Shown here: positions 1 to 6,743 of the stretch, one piece after another
How the letters are laid out: every line of letters starts with the position of its first letter
Numbering within the stretch: the first letter of the stretch is position 1
Assembly (NCBI GenBank): GCA_002440945.1
Contig: DJWG01000028.1
Coordinates: 1 to 25,573, forward strand
Direction: 5' to 3'
Length of the DNA stretch: 25,573 nt
From: Rhodobacteraceae bacterium UBA6236
Lineage (GTDB): Bacteria > Pseudomonadota > Alphaproteobacteria > Rhodobacterales > Rhodobacteraceae
The notes under the pieces: generated by a model
The model's database searches: none
What the model saw: the letters and a program-made list of their open reading frames with translations, nothing else
What the model was told of the DNA's origin: nothing
Position numbers and translations under genes: made by a program

Positions 1-1735
1 CGCCCCAGCATTCGACCGAGAAAAGCCCCGGCAGGTTCGCGGCATAGGCGGGCGCAACGCGGATCATGTCGAAGGACCGCATCCGGGTGGCCAGCAGGCT
101 CTGGTGTCCGTCGCGCATCGTGGTGTCGGTGATCAGAAGCCGCTTCTGTTCGCCCATCCAGTCGGCCACGGCCTTGGGTCCACGCGCCAGCAGCAGGTCG
201 CGGGTTCCGGGCGCGGGGGTTTCGCGAGGCAGGGGCGGGCGCGGCACCCGGGCTTCGGCCGCCGGGCGGGGGCGGCCCACCGTTTCGGGATGCCCGTTCA
301 CCGTGATGTCGGCGATATAGGTCAGAAGCTTGGTCGCCCGGTCCTGCCGCTTGCGGAAGGTGAACAGCTCGGGCGTGGTGTCGATGAACTTGGTGGTGGC
401 CGAGTTGTCGAGGAACTTCGGATGCTTGAGAAGGTTTTCGACGAAGGCGATGTTCGTCGACACGCCGCGGATGCGGAATTCGCTGAGCGCGCGCTTCATC
501 CGCGCGATGGCTTGATCGGGCGTCTGCGCCCAGGCCGTGACCTTCACCAGAAGCGAATCGTAATAGCGGGTGATGACCGCGCCGGAATAGGCGGTGCCGC
601 CATCCAGCCGGATGCCATTGCCGGTGGCCGAACGGTAGGCGGTGATGCGGCCATAATCGGGGATGAAGTTGTTCTGCGGGTCTTCGGTCGTGACCCGGCA
701 TTGCAGCGCATGGCCCGACAGGCGCACATCGGCCTGGGTCGCGGCCCCGGTGGCCTCGGCCAGGCTTGCGCCTTCCGCGATGCGGATCTGGGCCTGCACG
801 ATGTCGATGCCGGTGACCATCTCGGTCACGGTGTGTTCGACCTGCACGCGGGGGTTCACCTCGATGAAATAGAACTTCTCGCTGTCCATATCCATGAGGA
901 ACTCGACGGTGCCGGCGCATTCATAGCCGACATGGGCGCAGATCTTGCGGCCCAGTTCGCAGATCTCGGTGCGCTGTTCGTCGGTCAGGTAGGGGGCCGG
1001 GGCGCGCTCGACGACCTTCTGGTTGCGGCGCTGGATCGTGCAGTCGCGTTCATAAAGGTGGTAGATCTGGCCCTGCTTGTCGCCCAGGATCTGCACCTCG
1101 ACGTGGCGGGCGCGCAGGATCATCTTTTCCAGATAGCCTTCGCCATTGCCAAAGGCCGCTTCGGCCTCGCGCCGGCCCTCGCGGACCTTCTCGGCCAGTT
1201 CTTCCTCGCCCTGGATCGGGCGCATCCCGCGACCGCCGCCGCCCCAGCTGGCCTTCAGCATCAGGGGATAGCCGATCTCTGCCGCCTGGGCCTTGATCTG
1301 GTCCATGTCGTCGCCCAGCACCTCGGTCGCCGGGATCACCGGGACACCCGCCGCGACGGCGACGCGCCGCGCGCTGGCCTTGTCGCCAAGCGCCCGCATG
1401 GTTTCGGCGCGCGGGCCGATGAAGGTGATGCCGGCACGGTCGCAGGCCTCGACGAATTCGGGGTTCTCGGACAGAAGCCCATAGCCCGGGTGGATCGCAT
1501 CCGCGCCGGAAAGCTTCGCCACCCGGATGATTTCCGGGATCGAAAGATAGGCCGCAACCGGCCCCAGCCCTTCGCCGATCCGGTAGGCTTCATCGGCCTT
1601 GAACCGGTGGAGCGACAGCTTGTCCTCCTCGGCATAGACCGCGACGGTCCGTTTTCCCAGTTCGGTCGCGGCGCGCATGATGCGGATCGCGATTTCGCCC
1701 CGGTTGGCTACAAGAATCTTCTTGAAAGTCGTCAT
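1..1735 (-). CDS. pyc: Pyruvate carboxylase, N-terminal 578 residues (partial, runs off the left edge)
   Basis: Biotin-dependent carboxylation of pyruvate to oxaloacetate, an anaplerotic cytosolic enzyme. The minus strand is open from the ATG at 1735 to base 1 with no stop. The N-terminus (MTTFKKILVANRGEIAIRI) is the biotin carboxylase start. Further on are the HPGYGLLSEN motif, the ATP-grasp glycine loop KASWGGGGRGM, and the VEHTVTEM segment of the carboxylase active site. From about residue 537 the DTTMRDGHQS motif opens the carboxyltransferase domain, whose first Asp is the metal ligand in the family. This fusion separates Pyc from stand-alone AccC. The rest of the carboxyltransferase and the biotinyl domain (family total about 1,150 aa) lie outside the window. 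An in-frame ATG at 1741 abuts GGAGG (1742-1746) too closely; the ATG at 1735 has a 6-base spacing and is preferred. It is divergent from uvrD. Confidence 0.95.
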   Translation of the reverse strand, partial: MTTFKKILVANRGEIAIRIMRAATELGKRTVAVYAEEDKLSLHRFKADEAYRIGEGLGPVAAYLSIPEIIRVAKLSGADAIHPGYGLLSENPEFVEACDRAGITFIGPRAETMRALGDKASARRVAVAAGVPVIPATEVLGDDMDQIKAQAAEIGYPLMLKASWGGGGRGMRPIQGEEELAEKVREGRREAEAAFGNGEGYLEKMILRARHVEVQILGDKQGQIYHLYERDCTIQRRNQKVVERAPAPYLTDEQRTEICELGRKICAHVGYECAGTVEFLMDMDSEKFYFIEVNPRVQVEHTVTEMVTGIDIVQAQIRIAEGASLAEATGAATQADVRLSGHALQCRVTTEDPQNNFIPDYGRITAYRSATGNGIRLDGGTAYSGAVITRYYDSLLVKVTAWAQTPDQAIARMKRALSEFRIRGVSTNIAFVENLLKHPKFLDNSATTKFIDTTPELFTFRKRQDRATKLLTYIADITVNGHPETVGRPRPAAEARVPRPPLPRETPAPGTRDLLLARGPKAVADWMGEQKRLLITDTTMRDGHQSLLATRMRSFDMIRVAPAYAANLPGLFSVECWG

Positions 1736-1813
1736 GACCATCCTCCGCGGGGCCGTCGATACCTGCGCGCACATTATTCGTGCCGCAACGCGGCGCAATC
1801 CCTTGCGGAAACT

Positions 1814-1844
1814 TCTGCAAAAATTTTGTGAAGGACTTTGCAGA
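1814..1844. promoter_or_regulatory. Inverted repeat in the pyc-uvrD divergent intergenic region
   Basis: TCTGCAAA at 1814-1821 is mirrored exactly by TTTGCAGA at 1837-1844, giving an 8-bp palindrome arm pair separated by 15 bases. It lies about 80 bases upstream of pyc and 110 upstream of uvrD, a sensible place for an operator. TTTGCAAA-like half sites are bound by ScfR-family regulators of central carbon genes in related bacteria; linking this site to such a regulator is inference. A weak pyc promoter could be TTGCGC / TAATGT on the minus strand (1793-1798 and 1771-1776, 16-base spacer). Confidence 0.3.
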
Positions 1845-1954
1845 TCCGTCGGATTCCCGCCCAAATCCGTCATCTTTCGACGTGTTTCGGCAAGTCTTGG
1901 AACAATTGCGGAACACGGCTTTAACTTGAACCGGAGTCTGGTTAGATTGGCGGG

Positions 1955-4384
1955 ATGAGCGGATTTGACGAACAGGATGCCTTCGATGCCGCGGCCCGTC
2001 AGGTGCCGTCGGTGCCGCTGTCGCAACGCGCCATGGGGGCACGGGCGGCGCCCTATCTGGTCGATCTGAACCCCGCGCAACGCGCCGCGGTCGAGGCGCT
2101 GGATGGCCCGGTCCTGATGCTGGCCGGGGCCGGCACCGGCAAGACCAAGGCGCTTATGGCTCGAGTTGCGCACCTGTTGATGACTCGAGGAGTCGGACTG
2201 AAACAGATTCTGGCGGTGACATTTACAAACAAGGCCGCACGGGAAATGAAACAGCGGCTTAATGAGACGCCTTTCGATCTCGGAGAGAGGTTCTATGGAA
2301 AAAAGGAAGGCTGGTCCGGCCTTCCTTGGATGGGCACATTTCACGCGCTCTCCGTGAAGATCCTGCGCCGCCACGCGGAACTGGTGGGGCTGCGGTCCAA
2401 CTTCACCATTCTGGATACCGACGATCAGATCCGGCTACTGAAGCAGCTGATCATCGCTGCCAACATCGACGAAAAACGCTGGCCCGCCCGGCAATTGGCG
2501 GGGCTGATCGACAGCTGGAAGAACCGCGCCTGGCTGCCGGAAAAGGTGCCTTCGTCCGAGGCTTCAGCCTTCAACAACCGCGGGACGGAGCTTTACGCCG
2601 CCTATCAGGACCGTCTGCGCACCCTGAACGCCACCGATTTCGGCGACCTGCTGCTGCATTGCGTGACGATTTTCCAGCGCCACCCCGATGTGCTGGAACA
2701 ATACCAGCGCTGGTTCCGCTACATCCTGGTGGACGAATACCAGGACACCAACGTCGCCCAATACCTCTGGCTGCGGCTTCTGGCGCAGGCGCACCGCAAC
2801 ATCTGCTGCGTGGGCGACGATGATCAGTCGATCTACGGCTGGCGCGGGGCCGAAGTGGGCAACATCCTGCGATTCGAAAAGGATTTCCCCGGCGCGACCG
2901 TGATCCGGCTGGAACAGAACTACCGGTCCACCGAACATATCCTCGCCGCCGCGTCGGGCCTGATCGCGGCGAACTCCGGGCGGCTGGGCAAGACCCTCTG
3001 GACAGATGCACGGGGCGGCGAAAAGGTCCGCCTGATCGGCCATTGGGATGGCGAGGAAGAGGCGCGCTGGATCGGTGAGGAAATCGAAGCCTACCAGCGC
3101 GGCACCCGCGCGATGGAACCGGTGAGCCTGAACGACCAGGCGATCCTGGTCCGCGCTTCCCATCAGATGCGCGCCTTCGAAGACCGCTTCCTGACCATCG
3201 GCCTTCCCTACCGCGTCATCGGCGGCCCGCGATTCTACGAACGGCAGGAGATTCGGGATGCCATGGCCTATTTCCGGCTGGCGGTCAGCCCGGACGACGA
3301 TCTGGCCTATGAACGGGTCGTCAACCTGCCCAAGCGCGGCCTGGGCGACAAGGCAGTGCAAACGATCCAGATGCAGGCCCGCGAGGATGGGGTGAGCCTT
3401 CTGGAAGGCGGGCGCTACGCCGTCGCATCCGGTCGGATCGCGGGCAAGGGCGGCGGGCAATTGCGGCTGTTCACCGAAGCGGTGGACCGCTGGCACGCCC
3501 TGGTGGCGAAACCCGGTCAAAGCCACATCGAACTGGCCGAGATGATCCTCGACGAATCCGGCTACACCGGGATGTGGCAGAACGACAAGACGCCCGAGGC
3601 GCCGGGCCGGCTCGACAACCTCAAGGAACTCGTGAAGGCGCTCGAACAGTTCGACAGCCTGCAAGGCTTTCTGGAACACGTCGCGCTGATCATGGACAAT
3701 GACAGCGAAGACGCGACCGAGAAGGTCAGCATCATGACGCTCCATGCGGCCAAGGGGCTGGAGTTTCCGGTGGTCTTCCTGCCCGGCTGGGAAGAAGGAC
3801 TGTTCCCCAGCCAGCGGTCCATGGACGAAACCGGGTTGAAGGGGCTCGAGGAAGAGCGCCGTCTGGCCTACGTCGGCATCACCCGCGCGGAACGGCTCTG
3901 CACGATTTCCTTCGCCGGCAACCGGCGCGTCTATGGCCAGTGGCAATCGCAGCTTCCCTCGCGCTTCATCGACGAATTGCCGGAAATGCATGTCGATGTG
4001 CTGACCCCGCCGGGCCTTTACGGGGGCGGTTACGGCGCGGCGGGCATGGCTTTTGGCGGGCGGCTTGCGGGCAATGTCTCTGCCGTCGAGGAACGCGCGG
4101 CGCGGGCCGATGTCTACAATTCTCCGGGTTGGCAAAGGATGCAGTCCCGCGCCGGAAGCCGCCCCGTGAGCCAGCCGCGCGAGGCGCGCCATCAGGTCAT
4201 CGACGCGCAGGCCGTGCCTGCCTATGTCGATGGCGACCGGGTGTTTCACCAGAAATTCGGCTATGGCACCGTGATCGGCAGCGAAGGCGACAAGCTGGAG
4301 ATCCGCTTCGACAAGGCCGGGATCAAGCGCGTCGTCGCAAGCTTTGTCACCGATGCCGACGGCGTGGACGACGTGCCGTTCTGA
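1955..4384 (+). CDS. uvrD: ATP-dependent 3'-5' DNA helicase UvrD/PcrA (SF1A)
   Basis: Superfamily 1A helicase for nucleotide excision and mismatch repair and replication-fork clearance. It has 809 residues, somewhat longer than E. coli UvrD (720), with an N-terminal extension of about 38 residues. Motifs in order: Q-motif glutamine at 42; Walker A AGAGTGKT at 57-64; motif Ia TFTNKAAREM; Walker B VDEYQDTN from 259; motif III GDDDQSIYGWRG; motif IV LEQNYRST; motif V TLHAAKGLEFPVVF near 594; motif VI YVGITRAE near 639. The C-terminal 50 residues (HQKFGYGTVI...LEIRFDKAGIKRVV) look like the Tudor-like RNA-polymerase-binding fold of PcrA/UvrD. There is no clear Shine-Dalgarno sequence before the ATG; TTTAAC (1920) and TTAGAT (1942) with a 16-base spacer would give an almost leaderless transcript, which is speculative. 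Residues about 68-129 use codons unlike the rest of the gene (see findings). UvrD and PcrA cannot be separated by name here. Confidence 0.96.
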   Translation: MSGFDEQDAFDAAARQVPSVPLSQRAMGARAAPYLVDLNPAQRAAVEALDGPVLMLAGAGTGKTKALMARVAHLLMTRGVGLKQILAVTFTNKAAREMKQRLNETPFDLGERFYGKKEGWSGLPWMGTFHALSVKILRRHAELVGLRSNFTILDTDDQIRLLKQLIIAANIDEKRWPARQLAGLIDSWKNRAWLPEKVPSSEASAFNNRGTELYAAYQDRLRTLNATDFGDLLLHCVTIFQRHPDVLEQYQRWFRYILVDEYQDTNVAQYLWLRLLAQAHRNICCVGDDDQSIYGWRGAEVGNILRFEKDFPGATVIRLEQNYRSTEHILAAASGLIAANSGRLGKTLWTDARGGEKVRLIGHWDGEEEARWIGEEIEAYQRGTRAMEPVSLNDQAILVRASHQMRAFEDRFLTIGLPYRVIGGPRFYERQEIRDAMAYFRLAVSPDDDLAYERVVNLPKRGLGDKAVQTIQMQAREDGVSLLEGGRYAVASGRIAGKGGGQLRLFTEAVDRWHALVAKPGQSHIELAEMILDESGYTGMWQNDKTPEAPGRLDNLKELVKALEQFDSLQGFLEHVALIMDNDSEDATEKVSIMTLHAAKGLEFPVVFLPGWEEGLFPSQRSMDETGLKGLEEERRLAYVGITRAERLCTISFAGNRRVYGQWQSQLPSRFIDELPEMHVDVLTPPGLYGGGYGAAGMAFGGRLAGNVSAVEERAARADVYNSPGWQRMQSRAGSRPVSQPREARHQVIDAQAVPAYVDGDRVFHQKFGYGTVIGSEGDKLEIRFDKAGIKRVVASFVTDADGVDDVPF

Positions 4385-4416
4385 TCCCTGGCGGTCGTTC
4401 GGCCCCTTGACAGGAT

Positions 4417-4439
4417 GCGCGCTGCGGATTTCCGCGCGC
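4417..4439 (+). terminator. Weak hairpin downstream of uvrD
   Basis: GCGG (4424-4427) pairs with CCGC (4432-4435), extended by GCGC/GCGC outside a bulged T. No T-tract follows, so it may only be a 3'-end stabilising stem or chance in GC-rich DNA. The rest of 4385-4527 shows nothing recognisable. Confidence 0.2.
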
Positions 4440-4527
4440 TTCGCGGGGATCGGAGGCCGCTCGCATCCGTCATCTTCCCCACTTCATCCTGAGGCTCGGG
4501 CGCGCCAGCCCCCGCAGACTATCGGCG

Positions 4528-4566
4528 AAAAAGAAAACGGCGGCACCCGGGAGGAGGGCGCCGCCG
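4528..4566 (-). terminator. CcsR-like hairpin 8 combined with an intrinsic terminator ending the locus
   Basis: CGGCGGC (4538-4544) pairs with GCCGCCG (4560-4566) and the motif (4549-4557) is enclosed by the stem. On the minus strand the hairpin is followed directly by TTTTCTTTTT (4537-4528), the only T-rich tract in the array. The last array copy therefore doubles as a Rho-independent terminator for the DUF1127-array transcript. Confidence 0.8.
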
Positions 4567-4572
4567 CCTGAA

Positions 4573-4603
4573 ACGCTACCCCAGGGAGGAGGAGGGGGCG
4601 CGT
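4573..4603 (-). ncRNA. CcsR-like hairpin 7
   Basis: ACGC/GCGT (4573-4576 with 4600-4603), an internal loop, then CCCC/GGGG (4579-4582 with 4595-4598). The motif is at 4584-4592. Confidence 0.8.
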
Positions 4604-4620
4604 GTTCTTGTGAAGTCCGA

Positions 4621-4650
4621 TGGCTACCCGAGGGAGGAGGAGGGGCGCCA
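4621..4650 (-). ncRNA. CcsR-like hairpin 6
   Basis: TGGC/GCCA (4621-4624 with 4647-4650) plus an inner C-run/G-run stem. The motif is at 4632-4640. Confidence 0.8.
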
Positions 4651-4665
4651 CCATTCTTCACACCG

Positions 4666-4699
4666 CCGTCGGGCCCAAGGGAGGAGGAGTGGCCCGCGG
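4666..4699 (-). ncRNA. CcsR-like hairpin 5
   Basis: CCG-CGGGCC (4666-4675, with T4669 bulged) pairs with GGCCCGCGG (4691-4699), a 9-bp stem. The motif at 4679-4687 is in the loop. Confidence 0.82.
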
Positions 4700-4710
4700 C
4701 GTATGGTAAT

Positions 4711-4744
4711 GGCGGCACCCCAGGGAGGAGGAGGGGGCGCCGCC
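4711..4744 (-). ncRNA. CcsR-like hairpin 4
   Basis: GGCGGC/GCCGCC (4711-4716 with 4739-4744), then one A-C mismatch, then CCCC/GGGG (4718-4721 with 4734-4737). The motif at 4723-4731 is in the loop. Confidence 0.82.
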
Positions 4745-4750
4745 CTTCAC

Positions 4751-4785
4751 TACGAAGCCCCAGGGAGGAGGAGAGGGCCGTCGTA
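4751..4785 (-). ncRNA. CcsR-like hairpin 3
   Basis: Outer stem TACGA/TCGTA (4751-4755 with 4781-4785), inner stem GCCC/GGGC (4757-4760 with 4775-4778). The motif at 4763-4771 is in the loop. Confidence 0.82.
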
Positions 4786-4794
4786 TCTGCGTCC

Positions 4795-4810
4795 GAGGTC
4801 ATCCGACCTC
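4795..4810 (-). ncRNA. Short hairpin without the CCTCCTCCC motif, between array copies 2 and 3
   Basis: GAGGTC (4795-4800) and GACCTC (4805-4810) form a perfect 6-bp stem with a 4-base loop. It occupies the widest gap in the array (69 bases between motifs) and may be a spacer stem or a processing element. Confidence 0.45.
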
Positions 4811-4819
4811 GATATTACT

Positions 4820-4850
4820 GCGGCGACATCAGGGAGGAGGATGTCGCCGC
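4820..4850 (-). ncRNA. CcsR-like hairpin 2
   Basis: A perfect 11-bp stem, GCGGCGACATC (4820-4830) with GATGTCGCCGC (4840-4850). The motif (4832-4840) fills the 9-base loop and its last base closes the stem. This is the most regular copy. Confidence 0.88.
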
Positions 4851-4854
4851 ACGA

Positions 4855-4883
4855 TCCGGGCCGAGGGAGGAGGAGGGCCCGGA
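4855..4883 (-). ncRNA. CcsR-like hairpin 1 (closest to the DUF1127 gene)
   Basis: TCCGGGCC (4855-4862) pairs perfectly with GGCCCGGA (4876-4883), an 8-bp stem. The 13-base loop contains the motif (4865-4873). It starts 8 bases after the DUF1127 stop codon. Confidence 0.85.
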
Positions 4884-4891
4884 AGGTATCC

Positions 4892-5107
4892 TTATTTCCG
4901 GTAGGCCGCTTCGCGGGCGATCCGGGTGATCATGCTGCGGTGGATGCCGAGGTCCGCCAGATCGTGATCGGTCAGGTTCGACAGTTCCGCCTGGGTGACC
5001 AGGAACAGGGCCTGGCGGCGGCGGGCTTCCATCAATCCGTGGAACAGCCGCGAGACGCGGGCGAAGAAACCGCTTTGGGCCGAGGTGTTGGACTGCGTGT
5101 AAGCCAT
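4892..5107 (-). CDS. DUF1127 small RNA-binding protein, CcaF1-like
   Basis: This 71-residue basic protein carries the DUF1127 C-terminal signature (ELSNLTDHDLADLGIHRSMITRIA, residues about 42-65), preceded by an arginine-containing helix (EARRRQALFL). The R. sphaeroides counterpart CcaF1, of the same size class and also directly upstream of CcsR RNAs, is an RNA-binding protein involved in maturation and turnover of sRNAs including CcsR; the same role here is inference from synteny. The start is supported by AAGG about 9 bases upstream of the ATG on the minus strand. The eight-hairpin array starts 8 bases after the stop, so one transcript would hold both. In Rhodobacter this locus is driven by heat-shock sigma factors; I could not pick out a convincing RpoH-type promoter upstream. 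Confidence 0.92.
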   Translation of the reverse strand: MAYTQSNTSAQSGFFARVSRLFHGLMEARRRQALFLVTQAELSNLTDHDLADLGIHRSMITRIAREAAYRK

Positions 5108-5227
5108 TTCGTTTTGCCTTCAACTGCTTTCGTTTGCGATCGATCCGCACATCGCTGGACCGTCTTCGCTTTCGTTGAGTGCAATGTGGACCTTATGCTG
5201 CACTTGCACAATCCCCGGCCCCATCAA

Positions 5228-5249
5228 TGCTGCCATGCAGCAACTGCAT
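5228..5249. repeat. Two overlapping inverted repeats between the DUF1127 gene and mrp
   Basis: TGCTGC-cat-GCAGCA (5228-5242) and ATGCAG-caa-CTGCAT (5235-5249) are both perfect 6-bp inverted repeats with 3-base spacers and share the central GCAG. Only one could fold at a time in RNA. They lie in the 278-base divergent intergenic region, about 120 bases upstream of the DUF1127 start. They could be an operator or alternative 5'-UTR hairpins. Confidence 0.4.
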
Positions 5250-5385
5250 AGCATCGACCTTGAAATTCCGTTCTTTTACCAGAGTTTGAAAGTCTTGTGA
5301 CAATGCGGTGTCAATTCGCTTGTGCTTGGCGTGCGATGGGGCGAATCTGTCCGGGTCGACAATCCGGGGGCGGAGCAAAGCGAAC

Positions 5386-6465
5386 ATGGCGATCTCGCGG
5401 GACGAAATACTTCAGGCGCTTTCGCGCATAACGCTGCCGGATGGCGGCGATCTGGTGGGACGCGACATGATCCGCGCCCTGATGATCGAAGGCGGATCTG
5501 TCCGCTTCGTGATCGAAGCCCCCGATCCCGACCTTGCCCGCCGGATGGAGCCGGCCCGCGCCGCTGCCGAAGCCGCCGTGCGCGCGGTTTCGGGCGTGAC
5601 TTCGGCCTCGGTCCTGCTGACGGCGCATGGCCCGTCGCGCCCCGCGGCGCCCAGCATCAAGATCGGCGGCCACCCGACGCCGCAGCCCGCCGGCCAGACC
5701 GGCCCGCAGCGCGTCACCGGCATCGACCGCATCATCGCCATCGCCTCGGGCAAGGGCGGGGTGGGCAAGTCGACGCTGTCGTCGAACCTAGCCGTGGCTC
5801 TGGCGCGGCAGGGGCGCCGGGTCGGGCTTCTGGATGCCGATATATATGGCCCCTCGCAGCCGCGGATGATGGGCGTCAGCGCAAGACCGGCCTCGCCCGA
5901 TGGCAAGACGATCATTCCGCTGAAGGCGCATGGCGTCACCATGATGTCGATCGGCCTGATGCTGAAGGAAAACGAAGCGGTGGTCTGGCGCGGGCCGATG
6001 CTGATGGGCGCGCTGCAGCAGCTGATCGGCCAGGTCGCCTGGGGCGAACTTGACGTGCTGATCGTCGATCTGCCCCCAGGAACCGGCGATGTGCAGCTGA
6101 CCCTGTGCCAGCGCACGCATCTGACCGGCGCCATCGTCGTTTCCACCCCGCAAGATGTGGCGCTTCTGGATGCCCGCCGCGCCATAGACATGTTCGGCAA
6201 GTTGAAGACCCCGGTCCTTGGTCTGGTCGAGAACATGTCGACCTATGTCTGCCCGAACTGCGGGCACGAAGCCCATATCTTCGGACATGGCGGCGTGGCG
6301 GCGGAAGCCCAGCGACTTGGCGTTCCGCTGCTGGGGGAAATCCCCCTGTCGCTGGACGTGCGGCTGGCGGGCGACGCCGGCACGCCGATCGCGGCAGGCG
6401 AGGGGCCCATAGCCGATGCCTACATGCGGCTTGCCAAGCGACTGATCGACGGCGGCATCGCCTGA
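5386..6465 (+). CDS. mrp: Mrp/ApbC-family iron-sulfur cluster carrier ATPase
   Basis: P-loop ATPase that binds and transfers Fe-S clusters in the cytosol. Of the 359 residues, the first 80 or so form the MIP18/DUF59 domain ([18 protein letters not shown]). A linker leads to the deviant Walker [10 protein letters not shown] at 121-129 (ParA/MinD-type signature lysine K123). [13 protein letters not shown] is the Walker B/switch region. CPNC at 289-292 is the conserved CxxC that bridges the cluster between subunits. An upstream in-frame start at 5308 would add 26 residues with no family similarity. The ATG at 5386 has GGAG 10 bases upstream and begins directly with the DUF59 sequence, so it is preferred. 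It stands alone between a divergent DUF1127 gene and the mraZ leader, with its own terminator. Confidence 0.95.
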   Translation: MAISRDEILQALSRITLPDGGDLVGRDMIRALMIEGGSVRFVIEAPDPDLARRMEPARAAAEAAVRAVSGVTSASVLLTAHGPSRPAAPSIKIGGHPTPQPAGQTGPQRVTGIDRIIAIASGKGGVGKSTLSSNLAVALARQGRRVGLLDADIYGPSQPRMMGVSARPASPDGKTIIPLKAHGVTMMSIGLMLKENEAVVWRGPMLMGALQQLIGQVAWGELDVLIVDLPPGTGDVQLTLCQRTHLTGAIVVSTPQDVALLDARRAIDMFGKLKTPVLGLVENMSTYVCPNCGHEAHIFGHGGVAAEAQRLGVPLLGEIPLSLDVRLAGDAGTPIAAGEGPIADAYMRLAKRLIDGGIA

Positions 6466-6478
6466 ACCCCGGCGCCGC

Positions 6479-6517
6479 CGGGAAGTCATGGGAAACGACC
6501 TGTGGGATTACATGGGA
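6479..6517 (+). promoter_or_regulatory. Two paired GGGA boxes (probable MraZ-type sites) just after mrp
   Basis: CGGGA-N5-TGGGA at 6479-6493 and TGGGA-N5-TGGGA at 6503-6517. Each pair repeats on a 10-base period with an A/T-leaning spacer (AGTCA, TTACA). E. coli MraZ binds direct TGGGN repeats separated by 5 bases, which is the spacing seen here. These pairs start 13 bases after the mrp stop and about 670 bases before mraZ, so a role at the mra promoter would need distance action. Confidence 0.45.
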
Positions 6518-6520
6518 AAA

Positions 6521-6541
6521 GGGCGGTCCAGCGGGCCGCCC
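6521..6541 (+). terminator. Probable intrinsic terminator of mrp
   Basis: GGGCGGTCC (6521-6529) pairs with GGGCCGCCC (6533-6541), a 9-bp stem with one G-T wobble and a 3-base loop. TTTCGCATTTC follows, a modest T tract. It sits 56 bases after the mrp stop and insulates mrp from the dcw leader. Confidence 0.6.
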
Positions 6542-6659
6542 TTTCGCATTTCACAGAATCATGCCTTTGGAAATCGGCGCTGTTCCTGACCCCGACGGCC
6601 AATTTCTGTTGCTTTTGAGTAACGGTTCTTCGTGAACCTTGCGCTTTCCTTCGGAAAAC

Positions 6660-6674
6660 CGGGAAGTTACGGGA
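6660..6674 (+). promoter_or_regulatory. Paired GGGA box upstream of mraZ (probable MraZ-type site)
   Basis: CGGGA-AGTTA-CGGGA, two direct repeats on a 10-base period. It has nearly the same spacer as the pair at 6479 (AGTCA) and the same geometry as the larger array at 6812-6856. Confidence 0.4.
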
Positions 6675-6743
6675 AAAGCAGATGTGGGCGCGGTCCCTCT
6701 ACATCTTGTGTTCACTTTCCCTCTTTCTGCTACAAATTCTCGG

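Larger units (their letters stand above)
4528..4883 (-). ncRNA. CcsR-like ('cuckoo') small RNA array: eight CCTCCTCCC hairpins
   Basis: Read on the minus strand, this stretch holds eight copies of CCTCCTCCC (plus-strand GGGAGGAGG starting at 4549, 4584, 4632, 4679, 4723, 4763, 4832, 4865). Each copy sits in or at the loop of a GC-rich hairpin, while the stem sequences differ from copy to copy yet stay paired. Spacing is 33-69 bases. The array begins 8 bases after the stop of the DUF1127 gene. In R. sphaeroides, four homologous RNAs (CcsR1-4) follow a DUF1127 gene (RSP_6037, CcaF1), are cut from its mRNA, are induced by several stresses and affect C1 metabolism and pyruvate dehydrogenase. The motif resembles the 3' end of 16S rRNA and so can pair with Shine-Dalgarno-like GGAGG. 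Homology is inferred from motif, structure and neighbour gene; eight copies is twice the R. sphaeroides number. Confidence 0.9.

Noticed and set aside
104..1831. Long open frame of 575 codons on the plus strand opposite pyc
   Set aside because: It is the antisense shadow of the pyruvate carboxylase gene; high-GC codon bias keeps the opposite frame open, and the translation resembles no family.
2564..4249. 561-codon open frame on the minus strand opposite uvrD
   Set aside because: Antisense shadow of uvrD. The sense frame carries all SF1 helicase motifs, and this one has none.
4528..4883. CRISPR array
   Set aside because: The repeated unit is only about 9-12 bases, spacing is irregular, the variable parts are self-complementary stems, and no cas gene is present.
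4470..5251. Open frames through the hairpin array (minus 4470-4802; plus 4610-5251)
   Set aside because: Repetitive Gly/Arg/Pro-rich translations created by the GGGAGGAGG repeats; the structure and DUF1127 neighbour explain the region as non-coding RNA.
5308..5385. Upstream start for mrp adding 26 residues
   Set aside because: The added sequence is unlike the DUF59 domain; the ATG at 5386 has a spaced GGAG and starts at the conserved domain.
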